Below, piece by piece: positions 16,066 to 25,698 of a stretch of DNA of 45,109 nucleotides. Made by a program: the position numbers and the translations under genes. The notes under the pieces were generated by a model. The model did not search any database. It was not told the origin of the DNA and saw only the letters and a list, made by a program, of their open reading frames with translations. The DNA is from JAVBKU01 sp031553875 (GTDB lineage Bacteria > Bacteroidota > Bacteroidia > Bacteroidales > Rikenellaceae): NCBI GenBank assembly GCA_031553875.1, contig JAVBKU010000015.1, forward strand, positions 1-45,109, written 5' to 3'. Each line of letters begins with the position of its first letter. Position 1 is the first letter of the stretch.

Positions 16066-16847
16066 GAAAAATTCTACTTTTAATGTCTTTGGGCGCCATT
16101 TTGTGCTCCTGCAACGCGACTAAAAAGATACTGTACCTGCAGGATATGCAGCCCAACTCACCTGAGGCCGTGTCTGCAGCTCCTTCGATCGTGGTCGCCC
16201 CCATGGACGTCATATCTATCGTGGTCAGTAGCAAGGACCCCCAGCTGGCCGCGCTGTTCAACCTGCAGAGGTCTACCAACAGTATCGGGGGCGGGGAGGC
16301 CAACAATAATAACGGGGAGCTGTTAGGCTATACCATCGATGGCAATGGCAACATAGACTTCCCCGTGCTCGGTTACCTGCACGTGGCGGGCATGACGCGC
16401 AACCAGATAGCTCTGATGATCAAGCAGCAGCTTATCGACAAGGACCTTATCAAGGACCCCATAGTGACCGTCGACTTCAAAAACCTCAGCTTCTCGGTTA
16501 TCGGTGAAGTGGGGCGCCCGGGCAAATATAACATCGACCGCGACAGGGTGACCCTGCTCGACGCCCTCAGCACGGCGGGCGACATCACCATCCTGGCGAA
16601 AAGGGACGGTGTGATCGTGATCCGCGAGAAGGACGGTGTGAGGAGCAACTACCGTGTGGACATGCGTTCCAAGGATATGTTCTCGTCCCCGGCGTTCTAC
16701 CTCCAACAGAACGATATAGTCTACGTGGAGCCGAGCAAGATGAGGGCCAACCAGTCCACTGTCAACAACAACAACGTAGTGTCGGTGCCTTTCTGGATGT
16801 CGCTGGCATCGTTCCTGTTGACCATAGGTTTGATAGCATTTAATTAA
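16062..16847 (+). CDS. wza: Polysaccharide export lipoprotein (Wza/OPX family)
   Basis: The 261-aa outer-membrane lipoprotein is predicted to form the exit channel for the polymer. It has a type II signal peptide with lipobox LCSC (lipid-modified Cys about residue 17), then the polysaccharide export domain (VVAPMDVISIVVSSKDP; YTIDGNGNIDFPVLGYLHVAGMT written in parts) and a SLBB-type domain (FSVIGEVGRPGKYNI, LLDALSTAGDI). A hydrophobic C-terminal segment, WMSLASFLLTIGLIAF, is typical of Bacteroidota members. Translationally coupled to the initiating transferase and 4 bp before wzc. Confidence 0.93.
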   Translation: MRKILLLMSLGAILCSCNATKKILYLQDMQPNSPEAVSAAPSIVVAPMDVISIVVSSKDPQLAALFNLQRSTNSIGGGEANNNNGELLGYTIDGNGNIDFPVLGYLHVAGMTRNQIALMIKQQLIDKDLIKDPIVTVDFKNLSFSVIGEVGRPGKYNIDRDRVTLLDALSTAGDITILAKRDGVIVIREKDGVRSNYRVDMRSKDMFSSPAFYLQQNDIVYVEPSKMRANQSTVNNNNVVSVPFWMSLASFLLTIGLIAFN

Positions 16848-16851
16848 TTCG

Positions 16852-19275
16852 ATGACAATAAATAGATTAGCCATGGCAGGTAAGAGGAATCAAAAGGAAG
16901 AATTTATGCATATAAGGGATCTTCTGCATATGTGCCTTGATAAATGGTACTGGTTCGCTGCTTCGGTGGCTGTGGCCGTGGCCGTGGCCGTGATCTATGT
17001 GGTGGTCACACCGCCCGTGTACACCCGCTCGGCGTCGATACTCATCCGCGACGACTCCAAGGGCGCCCAGAACATGATGGAGAGCATGATGGTCACCTCA
17101 CCCTACGGGTCGGGAACCATGGGTACGAGGACCAACATAAACAACGAACTCATAACCCTGCGGTCGATGGCCCTGATGAAGGAAGTGGCCAGGAGACTGG
17201 GGCTCGACATGAACTACGTCATTGCCGACGGATTCCGCGATAAGGAGCTGTACAACCTCACTCCCGTTACAGTGTTGTTCGATTCGCTGGACGAGAACCG
17301 TTCCGCATCTTTCGTAATAAAATTACTGCCCGGAAATAAGGCCTCCCTGTCCCATTTCGTAGTCGACGGAGAGGAATTGCCGGCCGATGAAATGACCGTG
17401 CCGCTGTCAGATTCCGTAGCTACCCCCTGCGGCGCATTGAGGATCTTCCCCACGTCGCACTATTCCGAAGGATATTACGACAAGGCCATAAATTTCTCCA
17501 AGGAGAAGCTCTCTTCGGCTGCGGCGTCGTGCCATGCCAGGCTCGGCGTGTTGTTGAACGCCGAATCGACCAGCATCGTCGACCTCAGTATCGAGGATAC
17601 CAACCCCCGCAGGGCGGAGAATATCCTCAACACGCTTATTACCGTCTATAACGACAACTGGATCAAGGATAAGAACCAGATCGCCGTCAGCACCTCGATG
17701 TTCATCGACGAGAGAATAAAGGTGATAGAGGGAGAGCTCGGTAACGTTGACGACAATATTTCCGACTTCAAGAGCCGCAACCTGCTGCCCAACGTAGAGG
17801 CCGCCTCGTCGATGTATATGGCCCGCTCCAACGAGAACAGCGCTAAGGAACAGCTCCTTGGCAACCAGCTCTCACTGGTGAAATACATGCGGGCCTACCT
17901 CGACAATGCCGCCATGAAGGACCAGCTTATCCCCTCTAACTCGGGGATAGAGAATGCCAATGTGGAGTCGCTCATATCGCAGTACAACGCCCTGTTGCTC
18001 AAGCGCGATAAGCTGCTTGCCAACAGTAGCGACAAGAACCCGCTGGTGATCGACCTCAACTACAACATGTCGATGATGCGCCAGGCCATCATACGCTCGG
18101 TTGACAACCTGACGATCACGCTCAATACCGAGCTCGACAACGTACGAGTTTCAGAGAGGAAGACCAACGAACGTATATCATCCAACCCCCAGCAGGCCAA
18201 GTACCTGCTCTCGGTGGAGAGGCACCAGAAGGTGAAGGAGGCGCTCTACCTTTTCCTCCTGCAGAAACGCGAGGAGAACGAGCTGTCGCAGGCCTTCACC
18301 GCCTATAACACCAAGGTGATAAGCTATGCCACGGGAAGCGTATTCCCCACCTCGCCCAGGAAGGCCAAGGTGCTGAGTGTGGCCCTGTTCCTGGGCTTGC
18401 TGTTGCCCGGGGTCATCATCACCCTTCTCGAAACCCTCAATACCAAGGTGCGCGGCCGCGAAGACATCAACAATGCGCTCACCATACCGTTCATAGGCGA
18501 AATCCCGACGAAAATACGCAAGAAGAAGTCATTGCTTGCCCGCAAGCAGGAGAGCGAGGAAGGGCATGAGATCGAAGTCAGGGAGAGCAACCGCAACTAC
18601 ATAAACGAGGCGTTCCGCGTGGTGCGTACCAACATGGACTTCATGCTCGGACAGCGCACTTCCGGTGCGGTGGTAATGTTCACCTCCGTAAATACGGGCT
18701 CGGGTAAGACGTTCACCTCCATGAACCTCGCTTCGAGCATGGCGATCAAGGGCAACAAGGTGGCCATACTCGACCTCGACATGCGTAAGGCGTCGCTGAG
18801 CAAGTACGTAGGCTCGCCCCAGAAGGGTCTGGCCGACTACTTCGCAGGCCTGGTCGACAACGTAGACGAGATAATGATAAAGGGACAGCTGCACCCCAAC
18901 CTCGATATGATCCCCGTGGGTGCTCTGCGTCCCAATCCGGCGGAATTGCTCCTGAGCGGTCGTCTGGGCGAGCTTATAGAGCGCCTCAAGAAGGAGTATG
19001 ACCACATATTCCTCGACTGTCCTCCCATCGACCTGGTGGCCGATGCAGCTATCATAAGCAAATTCGCCGATCTGACCATATTCGTCATCAGGGTGGGCCT
19101 GATGGACCGCAGGGTGCTGCCCGAGATAGAAGCGCTCTATCAGGAGCACAGGTACAACAACATGGCCGTGATACTCAACGGCGCGCAGTATATACGCAGC
19201 AAGTACGGATACCATCGCTACGGCTACAACTACGGTTACGGCTATGGTTACGGTTACCATGCCTCGAACGAATAA
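16852..19275 (+). CDS. wzc: Wzc-type chain-length regulator and tyrosine autokinase
   Basis: The 807-aa inner-membrane protein controls polymer length and export through cycles of tyrosine phosphorylation. Wzz domain (about residues 15-150) with TM1 AVAVAVAVIYVVV, a coiled-coil periplasmic part, a GNVR-like segment and TM2 (VALFLGLLLPGVIITLLE, about 505-525), then the BY-kinase: Walker A NTGSGKT (about 616), Walker A' VAILDLDMRKASL, Walker B HIFLDCPP (about 718). The C terminus is a Tyr/Gly tail with ten tyrosines in 28 residues, the autophosphorylation site. ATG at 16852 chosen; MAGK at 16873 or MHIRD at 16906 (after AAGGAAG) are alternatives. Confidence 0.95.
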   Translation: MTINRLAMAGKRNQKEEFMHIRDLLHMCLDKWYWFAASVAVAVAVAVIYVVVTPPVYTRSASILIRDDSKGAQNMMESMMVTSPYGSGTMGTRTNINNELITLRSMALMKEVARRLGLDMNYVIADGFRDKELYNLTPVTVLFDSLDENRSASFVIKLLPGNKASLSHFVVDGEELPADEMTVPLSDSVATPCGALRIFPTSHYSEGYYDKAINFSKEKLSSAAASCHARLGVLLNAESTSIVDLSIEDTNPRRAENILNTLITVYNDNWIKDKNQIAVSTSMFIDERIKVIEGELGNVDDNISDFKSRNLLPNVEAASSMYMARSNENSAKEQLLGNQLSLVKYMRAYLDNAAMKDQLIPSNSGIENANVESLISQYNALLLKRDKLLANSSDKNPLVIDLNYNMSMMRQAIIRSVDNLTITLNTELDNVRVSERKTNERISSNPQQAKYLLSVERHQKVKEALYLFLLQKREENELSQAFTAYNTKVISYATGSVFPTSPRKAKVLSVALFLGLLLPGVIITLLETLNTKVRGREDINNALTIPFIGEIPTKIRKKKSLLARKQESEEGHEIEVRESNRNYINEAFRVVRTNMDFMLGQRTSGAVVMFTSVNTGSGKTFTSMNLASSMAIKGNKVAILDLDMRKASLSKYVGSPQKGLADYFAGLVDNVDEIMIKGQLHPNLDMIPVGALRPNPAELLLSGRLGELIERLKKEYDHIFLDCPPIDLVADAAIISKFADLTIFVIRVGLMDRRVLPEIEALYQEHRYNNMAVILNGAQYIRSKYGYHRYGYNYGYGYGYGYHASNE

Positions 19276-19301
19276 TCCGGGGCGGATAAAACTCGTTGTC
19301 C

Positions 19302-20030
19302 ATGTTTTTCAGCAGTAGGTACAGTATAGCCGGGAGCGGTCTGCTCAAGGGATTCACCGACGTCCATTCACACCTGCTTTTCGGCGTGGACGACGGGATC
19401 AGCGTCGAGGAGGATTCCCTCTCCGCGCTCGCCTACCTTGAAGGGCAGGGCGTCGAGGCTGTGTGGCTCACTCCCCATATAATGGACGATATGCCAAATG
19501 CTACCGCGAAGCTCATGGAGCGTTTCGGGGAGCTGGAGGCGTCGTATAAGGGCGCCGTGAAGTTACGCCTGGGGGCCGAATATATGCTCGACGGCCTTTT
19601 CATCCAAAGGCTCGAAGGGCGTGACCTGCTGCCCCTCGAAGGAGGCCGCCTGTTGGTGGAGACGTCGATGTCGCAGCCCCATGTGGCGGCCCTTGGGATG
19701 CTCGACATGATCCGTAATTCCGGATATAAGCCCCTCTTGGCCCACCCTGAACGCTATACCTATATGGAAATGGCCGACTACCGCCGCTATAAGGACGCGG
19801 GCGTGGAGTTCCAGCTCAACCTGCCCTCGCTGTGCGGAATATACGGCCCGCAGCCGCAGGAGAAAGCCCGGAAGTTGCTCAGGGATGGATTGTACGATCT
19901 CGCGGGCTCCGACATGCACTCCCTGTCGCTTCAGAGGAGGGTGTACGACTCCCTCTGCCTTACGAAAAAGGAGGTAAACGCCCTCGAAGTTCTCGTGGAT
20001 AAAAACCGCCGTATGGCCGGAAAGGTTTAA
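19302..20030 (+). CDS. PHP-type tyrosine-protein phosphatase (CpsB/YwqE family)
   Basis: The protein of about 242 aa should dephosphorylate the tyrosine tail of the adjacent Wzc kinase. PHP metal-site motifs are visible: DVHSHLLFGVDDG near the N terminus, LTPH, GAEYMLD, ETSMSQP, LLAHPERY and AGSDMHS near the C terminus. This is the family used in Firmicutes and Bacteroidota instead of low-molecular-weight Wzb. The frame is open from a TTG at 19296, but the ATG at 19302 is the natural start. It follows wzc by 26 bp. Confidence 0.93.
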   Translation: MFFSSRYSIAGSGLLKGFTDVHSHLLFGVDDGISVEEDSLSALAYLEGQGVEAVWLTPHIMDDMPNATAKLMERFGELEASYKGAVKLRLGAEYMLDGLFIQRLEGRDLLPLEGGRLLVETSMSQPHVAALGMLDMIRNSGYKPLLAHPERYTYMEMADYRRYKDAGVEFQLNLPSLCGIYGPQPQEKARKLLRDGLYDLAGSDMHSLSLQRRVYDSLCLTKKEVNALEVLVDKNRRMAGKV

Positions 20031-20176
20031 AGTTATGCACCGCGGATGAATGGGGAAGAAAGCGTCCGTAGGATGAATCCAAAGATATCCGTCGCGAAGA
20101 ATGACGGATGGAATATACCGATTAAGGCTCTCCGGGGCGGGTTTTATATATTTAGTTACTTTTTTGTCTTTGCCGA

Positions 20177-21715
20177 ATGGAAGAATCGAGGGTGAAGAAA
20201 GGGCTGCTCAACGTAAGGGTCAACGTCCTTTTCTACTTCCTGTTTTTGGGGGTTACGTTCTTTTCGAGGAAGATATTCCTCGAATACCTCGGTGCGGACT
20301 TTATGGGTCTTACCGGCACCCTCGGCAATATCCTCGGCTACCTCAACCTCGCCGAGCTGGGCATAGGTACGGCGGTGTCCGTAAATCTCTACAAGCCCCT
20401 GCTCCAGAAGGACCATAAGACCATTTCCGATATAACCTCCCTGCTGGGATATTTATACAAAAAGATAGGCCTGCTCATTTTGGCTGCGGCGGTGGTCGTG
20501 AGCCTCTTCTTCCCGCTCATATTCAAGGGTGCGGGTTTCGGGATGGGGGTCATCTACTTCGCCTTCTTCACCCTGCTGAGTTCCTCCCTGCTGGGTTATT
20601 TCCTGACCTATAAGGCGACGGTGGTCTACTCCGACCAGAAGGGATACCTGATCCTGACCTATATCAGAAGCGCACAGATAATGGTCCTGGTCATCCAGAC
20701 GCTCCTGCTTTATAAAACACAAAACATCTATCTATACCTCTCCATAAACCTTATATTCGGCGTTATCTCCGCCCTTATCATAAACTGGAGGGTGGAGAAG
20801 TTGTATCCGTGGCTCAAATCGAGCATGAAGGAGGGGAAGAGGCTCGTGACCGAGTACAAGTCGATCATTGCTTCGACCAAACAGCTGTTCGTACACAGGA
20901 TCGCGGGCTTCATACTCAACAATACCGACCAGCTGTTCATCTTCATCTTCGAATCGCTGAAGATGGTCGCCTACTACGGCAACTACGTCATGGTGGTCAC
21001 CCGAATAGGCGAGGTCTTCACGCTGTTCCTCGACAGCTTCGGAGCGGGCGTGGGCAATCTCGTGGCCCAGGGGGATAAGAACCGGATACTCAAGGTGTTC
21101 TGGGAGATGATGGCGATGAGGTATTTTACAGCAGGCTTCCTGGTCTTTTCGATCTACCACCTGATAAATCCTTTCATATCCCTGTGGCTCGGAGGGGAGT
21201 ATATATTGAGTAATACCATCCTCGTGCTGATACTGGTGAATATGTTCATCATGCGCGCGAGGGGTACGATCGACACGTTCATCGAAGCCAATAAACTGTT
21301 CAAGGACGTGTGGGCTCCGATGGTGGAGGGGGCGTTGAATATCGTGGTCACGATAGTCTTCGGGTACTTCTACGGCCTGATAGGTATACTGCTGGGTAAG
21401 ATAGTGAGCCTCTCCGTTATAATAGTATTCTGGAAACCGGTATACCTGTTCAAGGTCGGTTTCCGCCGCCGCGTGAGAGTCTATTGGCGCGGAGTGGTGG
21501 CGTACTACGCCGTTTTCGTGGGGAGCTTCGTGCTGGTGAGGTGGCTGGGCGGCTACGTTACGATAGACCCCTATGCAGGCTTCCTGCAATGGATACTCTA
21601 CAGCGTGATATTTGCCGGGGGATTTGCCATTGTTTACGGCTTTGCGATGCTGGTATTTACCAACGGGACAAGGGACCTGCTCAAGCGATTGCCGGTGGTT
21701 AACAGGTTTGTGTAG
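20177..21715 (+). CDS. wzx: Wzx-type lipid-linked oligosaccharide flippase
   Basis: The 512-aa polytopic protein (about 12-14 hydrophobic helices) of the polysaccharide transporter family flips Und-PP-linked repeat units to the periplasm. The N-terminal half has the pattern of the MATE/PST fold (FFSRKIFLEYLGADFMGL, LNLAELGIGTAVSVNLY). It is typical in length. The 146-bp gap before it has no gene and no exact TAnnTTTG box; a TATATTTA sequence at about 20147 is one mismatch away. The first GT4 gene follows closely. Confidence 0.9.
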   Translation: MEESRVKKGLLNVRVNVLFYFLFLGVTFFSRKIFLEYLGADFMGLTGTLGNILGYLNLAELGIGTAVSVNLYKPLLQKDHKTISDITSLLGYLYKKIGLLILAAAVVVSLFFPLIFKGAGFGMGVIYFAFFTLLSSSLLGYFLTYKATVVYSDQKGYLILTYIRSAQIMVLVIQTLLLYKTQNIYLYLSINLIFGVISALIINWRVEKLYPWLKSSMKEGKRLVTEYKSIIASTKQLFVHRIAGFILNNTDQLFIFIFESLKMVAYYGNYVMVVTRIGEVFTLFLDSFGAGVGNLVAQGDKNRILKVFWEMMAMRYFTAGFLVFSIYHLINPFISLWLGGEYILSNTILVLILVNMFIMRARGTIDTFIEANKLFKDVWAPMVEGALNIVVTIVFGYFYGLIGILLGKIVSLSVIIVFWKPVYLFKVGFRRRVRVYWRGVVAYYAVFVGSFVLVRWLGGYVTIDPYAGFLQWILYSVIFAGGFAIVYGFAMLVFTNGTRDLLKRLPVVNRFV

Positions 21716-21747
21716 GAAGGTTGCGTACTAAAAATATATGCATTGAC

Positions 21748-22935
21748 ATGAATATATGTTTCACCTCATACCACTCGATAGATCCCCTCAGCGGGGGGAT
21801 AGAGAGGGTGTCTTATAACCTCGCACGGGAGTTCATCGCGCGGGGCCATAAGGTGGTGAATGTGTATTCCGCCCTCAAGGGTACCCCCGCCTCCGATTGC
21901 GGGGAACATATACAGCTTCCGGGGGAGGATATATTCAGCCCCGGGAACGTGGAGTTCCTGCACGGGATACTGGAAGCGGAGGGTATAGATATAATCCTCA
22001 ACCAGGGCTGGTCGGAAGAGTTCCACGACCTCTGCCACGCCGCGCGTCAGGGGACCAGGGCCGGGCTGGTCTTCACGGAACATTTCGCTCCCGACGCCCC
22101 GCTAAAGGGGTTGAGGGATATGACAGATTATATAAGATTCGCCGGGCTCGGCCTGCCCAGATGGATAATCCGCAAGTTGCGCTACCCGTTGTCGTACTGC
22201 CTGACCAAAAGGCGCCTGTGCCGCTACTATCGCAAGCTGTACGACCAGTCCGACGCCTACGTATTGCTCTCGGAAGGATTCAGAGAGGTATTTCGTTCTA
22301 TCGTCCGCCGCAAGGATACGCGTAAACTCTATGCCATAGCCAATCCGGTCCCCGCGGTCGATCCGCCGCATGGCCCGCGGAAGGACCAGGTACTGTTCGT
22401 AGGCCGCATGGCCTATGTTTATAAGAGGGTCGACAGGCTGCTCGAGGTATGGAACGAGGTGTGGCGCGACTACCCCCTCTGGAAGCTGGTCGTAGTGGGC
22501 GGAGGGAGCGACCACGCCGCAGGGCAGATACACCGGTATGCGGAGAAGCTGGGGCTCGGTAATGTGGTTTTTACAGGCACGGCCGACCCACAGCCCTACT
22601 ACCGCGAATCCAAGGCGCTGTGCATGACAAGTACGTGCGAGGGCTTCGGGATGGTGTTGGTCGAAGCCCAGCAGAACGGCTGCGTGCCCGTTGCATACGA
22701 TAGCTTCGAAGCCCTGGGCGACATTATAGAGGACGATGAGAATGGTTTCAAGGTCAAGGCTTTCGATAAGAAGGCGTTTGCCATTAAACTCCGCTGCGTG
22801 ATGGACGACGAGGCGTTGAGGGAAAGAATGGCGGAAAAAGCCATCGAAACCAGCACAAAGTTCGATGTTAAGACTATAGCTGACCAGTGGATAGATCTAT
22901 TCGAGAAACTTCTTAAACGGGAACAGATAAAATAA
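21748..22935 (+). CDS. GT4 glycosyltransferase, tandem array member 1
   Basis: The protein of about 395 aa is a GT-B fold retaining glycosyltransferase. N-terminal acceptor domain: MNICFTSYHSIDPLSGGIERVSYN. C-terminal donor domain: VLFVGRMAYVYKRVDRLLEVW, the E298-x7-E306 motif in EGFGMVLVEAQQNG, and ENGFKVKAF. The frame is open from a TTG at 21721, but the ATG at 21748 aligns with the MNIC starts of the sister genes. It lacks the NxPD(Y/C/G)xxKV stretch of members 2-4 and instead has FAPDAPLKGLRD. It adds one sugar to the repeat unit; donor and linkage are unknown. Confidence 0.93.
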   Translation: MNICFTSYHSIDPLSGGIERVSYNLAREFIARGHKVVNVYSALKGTPASDCGEHIQLPGEDIFSPGNVEFLHGILEAEGIDIILNQGWSEEFHDLCHAARQGTRAGLVFTEHFAPDAPLKGLRDMTDYIRFAGLGLPRWIIRKLRYPLSYCLTKRRLCRYYRKLYDQSDAYVLLSEGFREVFRSIVRRKDTRKLYAIANPVPAVDPPHGPRKDQVLFVGRMAYVYKRVDRLLEVWNEVWRDYPLWKLVVVGGGSDHAAGQIHRYAEKLGLGNVVFTGTADPQPYYRESKALCMTSTCEGFGMVLVEAQQNGCVPVAYDSFEALGDIIEDDENGFKVKAFDKKAFAIKLRCVMDDEALRERMAEKAIETSTKFDVKTIADQWIDLFEKLLKREQIK

Positions 22936-22945
22936 CAGGCGGATT

Positions 22946-24187
22946 ATGAATATATGTTTCATGTCACATTTCCTGATCGACCCTCTCTTAGGAGGGATTG
23001 AAAGGGTGTCGTATAACCTCGTCCGGGAGTTTATAGGGCAGGGACATACGGTAGTATGCGTATATTCCCAGACGAAGGGGACCTCTCCGGAGGATTTCGT
23101 GGAGCAGTTGCAGCTTCCCGACCCTGAGCATATTACCGACGGGGCCAACGTAGAGTTCCTTCATGGGATTCTAAGCAAGTACGACATAGACATAATTATC
23201 AACCAGGCCCACTACGCCCATGAGATACACGCTCTGTGCATGGGGGCGAAGAAGGATACCCGCGCTAAACTCGTAACCGTCTTCCACAACGCGCCCGACT
23301 ATGAGCTCAAGGTGATGGACGATTACTGCGACTATATCAAGTTCTCGGGCACCGGCAAATTATCCACGCTCTATAAGTTCGCAAGGCGTAAGGTCATGTA
23401 CTCTCTCCTCTGGCGCCGCTCGTACGAAAAGGGCGTAGCCGACAGGCTCAGGAGAGAGTATGACGAGTCCGACGCCACGGTGTTGCTGTCGGAGAGGTTC
23501 GAGGATAAGTTTGCCTCCTTAGCCCGCCTGCGCGATACGGATAAGCTATATGCTGTCGGCAACCCGATAATGCCCGTCACCCCGCCCAGTGGGCCTCGTG
23601 CGAACCAGATATTGTTCGTGGCCAGGATGACCTACTTGCATAAGAGGGTCGACAGGATGCTGGAGATATGGGCCGAGGTATGGCGCGATTACCCCGATTG
23701 GAAACTATTTATGATAGGCGGCGGGGACGATGATGCCGCGGCTCAGATATATGCCTATGCTGAGAAGCTGGGGCTTGAGAATATAGTTTTCACGGGAACC
23801 GCCGACCCCGAGCCCTATTACCGCGAGGCTAAGATATTATGCCTCACCAGTACCTACGAAGGCTTCGGTATGGTGCTTGTCGAGGCCCAGCAGAACGGAT
23901 GCGTGCCCATAGCCTACGATAGCTACGAGGCTCTGAGCGACATCGTAGACGACGGGGAGAACGGGTTTAAGGTCAGGGCCTTTAGCAAAAGGCAATTCGT
24001 GCGTAAATTACGACGCCTGATGGACGACGCCGCACTCAGGGAGAGAATGTCGAAGAGGGGGCTGGAAACAGTGAGAAAATTCGATGCCGGGGCTATCGCC
24101 GGGCAGTGGATAGAGTTATTCGGCGTGATCACGGGCCAGACCGGAGTAAACAAAAGGGGTAACAAAATTACAATGGTTCATAAATAG
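22946..24187 (+). CDS. GT4 glycosyltransferase, tandem array member 2
   Basis: The 413-aa GT-B protein is paralogous to its neighbours. It begins MNICFMSHFLIDPLLGGIER and has the motif VFHNAPDYELKVMDDY in the acceptor domain. The donor domain has ILFVARMTYLHKRVDRMLEIWAE and E305-x7-E313. It shares long near-identical DNA with member 4 (around 23868-23930) and member 3 in the donor domain. A C-terminal extension (TGQTGVNKRGNKITMVHK) not found in the others runs up to RE5, which begins 17 bp after the stop codon. Confidence 0.93.
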   Translation: MNICFMSHFLIDPLLGGIERVSYNLVREFIGQGHTVVCVYSQTKGTSPEDFVEQLQLPDPEHITDGANVEFLHGILSKYDIDIIINQAHYAHEIHALCMGAKKDTRAKLVTVFHNAPDYELKVMDDYCDYIKFSGTGKLSTLYKFARRKVMYSLLWRRSYEKGVADRLRREYDESDATVLLSERFEDKFASLARLRDTDKLYAVGNPIMPVTPPSGPRANQILFVARMTYLHKRVDRMLEIWAEVWRDYPDWKLFMIGGGDDDAAAQIYAYAEKLGLENIVFTGTADPEPYYREAKILCLTSTYEGFGMVLVEAQQNGCVPIAYDSYEALSDIVDDGENGFKVRAFSKRQFVRKLRRLMDDAALRERMSKRGLETVRKFDAGAIAGQWIELFGVITGQTGVNKRGNKITMVHK

Positions 24188-24204
24188 ATAATGACAAAAT
24201 AATC

Positions 24205-24417
24205 GCCGCTTTGGGCTTCTGCCGGAAATAGGTCTCGTGAGGGAGATCACCCTCAGTTATTGTGTAACGAGGGAAGCTCCCGGAAGAGACCCCGGCAGAA
24301 GACGCGGCTAGACTTTTTGCCTACTTTTGCGGCAATGGCAACATTTCGATTAAGCGAGGGCACGACTGCTTGCAGGCGATGCCAAGCGTGAGAAATGAAA
24401 GCGAAGCTAAAAGTAGG
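24205..24417 (-). repeat. Structured repeat RE5 (long-arm form)
   Basis: Reverse orientation to RE1-RE4: core at 24205-24308 (104 bp) and long arm at 24309-24417. Read on the minus strand, the arm resembles that of RE1 and includes CTGC-AA-GCAG where RE1 has CCGC-AA-GCGG (compensated change), CATTTC with GAAATG, and the CCTACTTTT/AAAAGTAGG boundary. On the plus strand, GACTTTTTGCC follows the core hairpin. It separates GT members 2 and 3. The remaining 65 bp to the next ATG show nothing more. Confidence 0.9.
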
Positions 24418-24482
24418 ATGCAAAACAAGGAAACTACTGTAAAAATGTATATTACTCTTAAAAAAGACTAAAGCCGGGTGTT

Positions 24483-25676
24483 ATGAATATTTGCTTCGTG
24501 TCATACCTGTCGATCAATCCTCTCTACGGGGGGATCGAGAGCGTGTCGTACAACCTCGCCAGGGAGTTCCGCGAGCGTGGGCATAACGTCATATTCGTAT
24601 ATGCCGAGCAAAAGGGGGAACTTCTGGAGGCTTGCGAGCCGCAGTTCCGGATCCCATTCCCGGGGAATATTCCCAGGGAGGAGAACGCCTCGTTCGTGCG
24701 CGGACTTTTAGAGAAGTACGACATAGATATAATAATGAACCAGGGGCAACATATCCACCCTATTCATGACCTGTGTGCGAAAGCAAGGAAAGGTACCAAG
24801 GCCAAACTTATAATTGTCTTCCATAACGCCCCGGACTGCGGGCTGAAAGTACTCGCCGACCGTTTCGACTATATAAGATTCGAGAACGGAGGGCGCTGGC
24901 CGTCGCTGGGGCGGATCATAAAGTTCGGGGTCAGGTACTCGATATGGTACTACTCCCTCCGGCGCGTCTTTGCCAGCGAGTACCGGAAACAGTACGAGGA
25001 ATCGGACGCGGAGGTGCTGCTGTCGGACGGATTCAGGAAGAAATTCATCTCCATGGCCCGCCTGCGCGATACGGACAAATTATATGCGATAGGCAATCCC
25101 GTCACCCCGGTGGCCCTGCCGAGTGGCCCCCGCAAGAACCAAGTGGTGTTCGTAGCCAGGATGACCTACGTGCATAAGAGGGTCGACAGGATGCTGGAGA
25201 TATGGGCCGAGGTGTGGCGCCATTATCCTACTTGGCAGCTGGTCATGGTGGGCGGCGGCGACGAAATATTGACGGCCCAGATACGCACGTATGCCGAGAA
25301 ATTGAAACTGGAGAATATAATTTTTACAGGTACCGCCCCCTCGGGGCCGTATTACCGCGAGTCGAAGATATTGTGCCTGACAAGCTCCTACGAAGGATTC
25401 GGAATGGTACTGATTGAAGCGCAGCAGAACGGATGCGTGCCCATAGCCTACGACAGTTACGAGGCGTTGGGCGATATAATAGAGAATGGAGATAACGGAT
25501 TTAAGGTCAGGGCTTTCAGTAAGAGGCAGTTCGTACGTAAATTACGCCGCCTGATGGACGACGACGCGCTCAGGGAGAGGATGTCGGCGAGGGGGCTGGA
25601 AACAGTTAAAAAATTCGACGCCGGGGTTATCGTCGAACAGTGGATGGAGTTGTTCGAGAAACTTCTTAAACAGTAA
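24483..25676 (+). CDS. GT4 glycosyltransferase, tandem array member 3
   Basis: The 397-aa GT-B protein begins MNICFVSYLSINPLYGGIES, with VFHNAPDCGLKVLADRF in the acceptor domain. The donor domain (VVFVARMTYVHKRVDRMLEIW, E304-x7-E312) is very close to member 2. It is the first gene after RE5, so if RE5 blocks or starts transcription, expression of this and the following genes would be affected. Specificity is unknown. Confidence 0.93.
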   Translation: MNICFVSYLSINPLYGGIESVSYNLAREFRERGHNVIFVYAEQKGELLEACEPQFRIPFPGNIPREENASFVRGLLEKYDIDIIMNQGQHIHPIHDLCAKARKGTKAKLIIVFHNAPDCGLKVLADRFDYIRFENGGRWPSLGRIIKFGVRYSIWYYSLRRVFASEYRKQYEESDAEVLLSDGFRKKFISMARLRDTDKLYAIGNPVTPVALPSGPRKNQVVFVARMTYVHKRVDRMLEIWAEVWRHYPTWQLVMVGGGDEILTAQIRTYAEKLKLENIIFTGTAPSGPYYRESKILCLTSSYEGFGMVLIEAQQNGCVPIAYDSYEALGDIIENGDNGFKVRAFSKRQFVRKLRRLMDDDALRERMSARGLETVKKFDAGVIVEQWMELFEKLLKQ

Positions 25677-25698
25677 TAAATAAAAGTAATAGGCGTAT

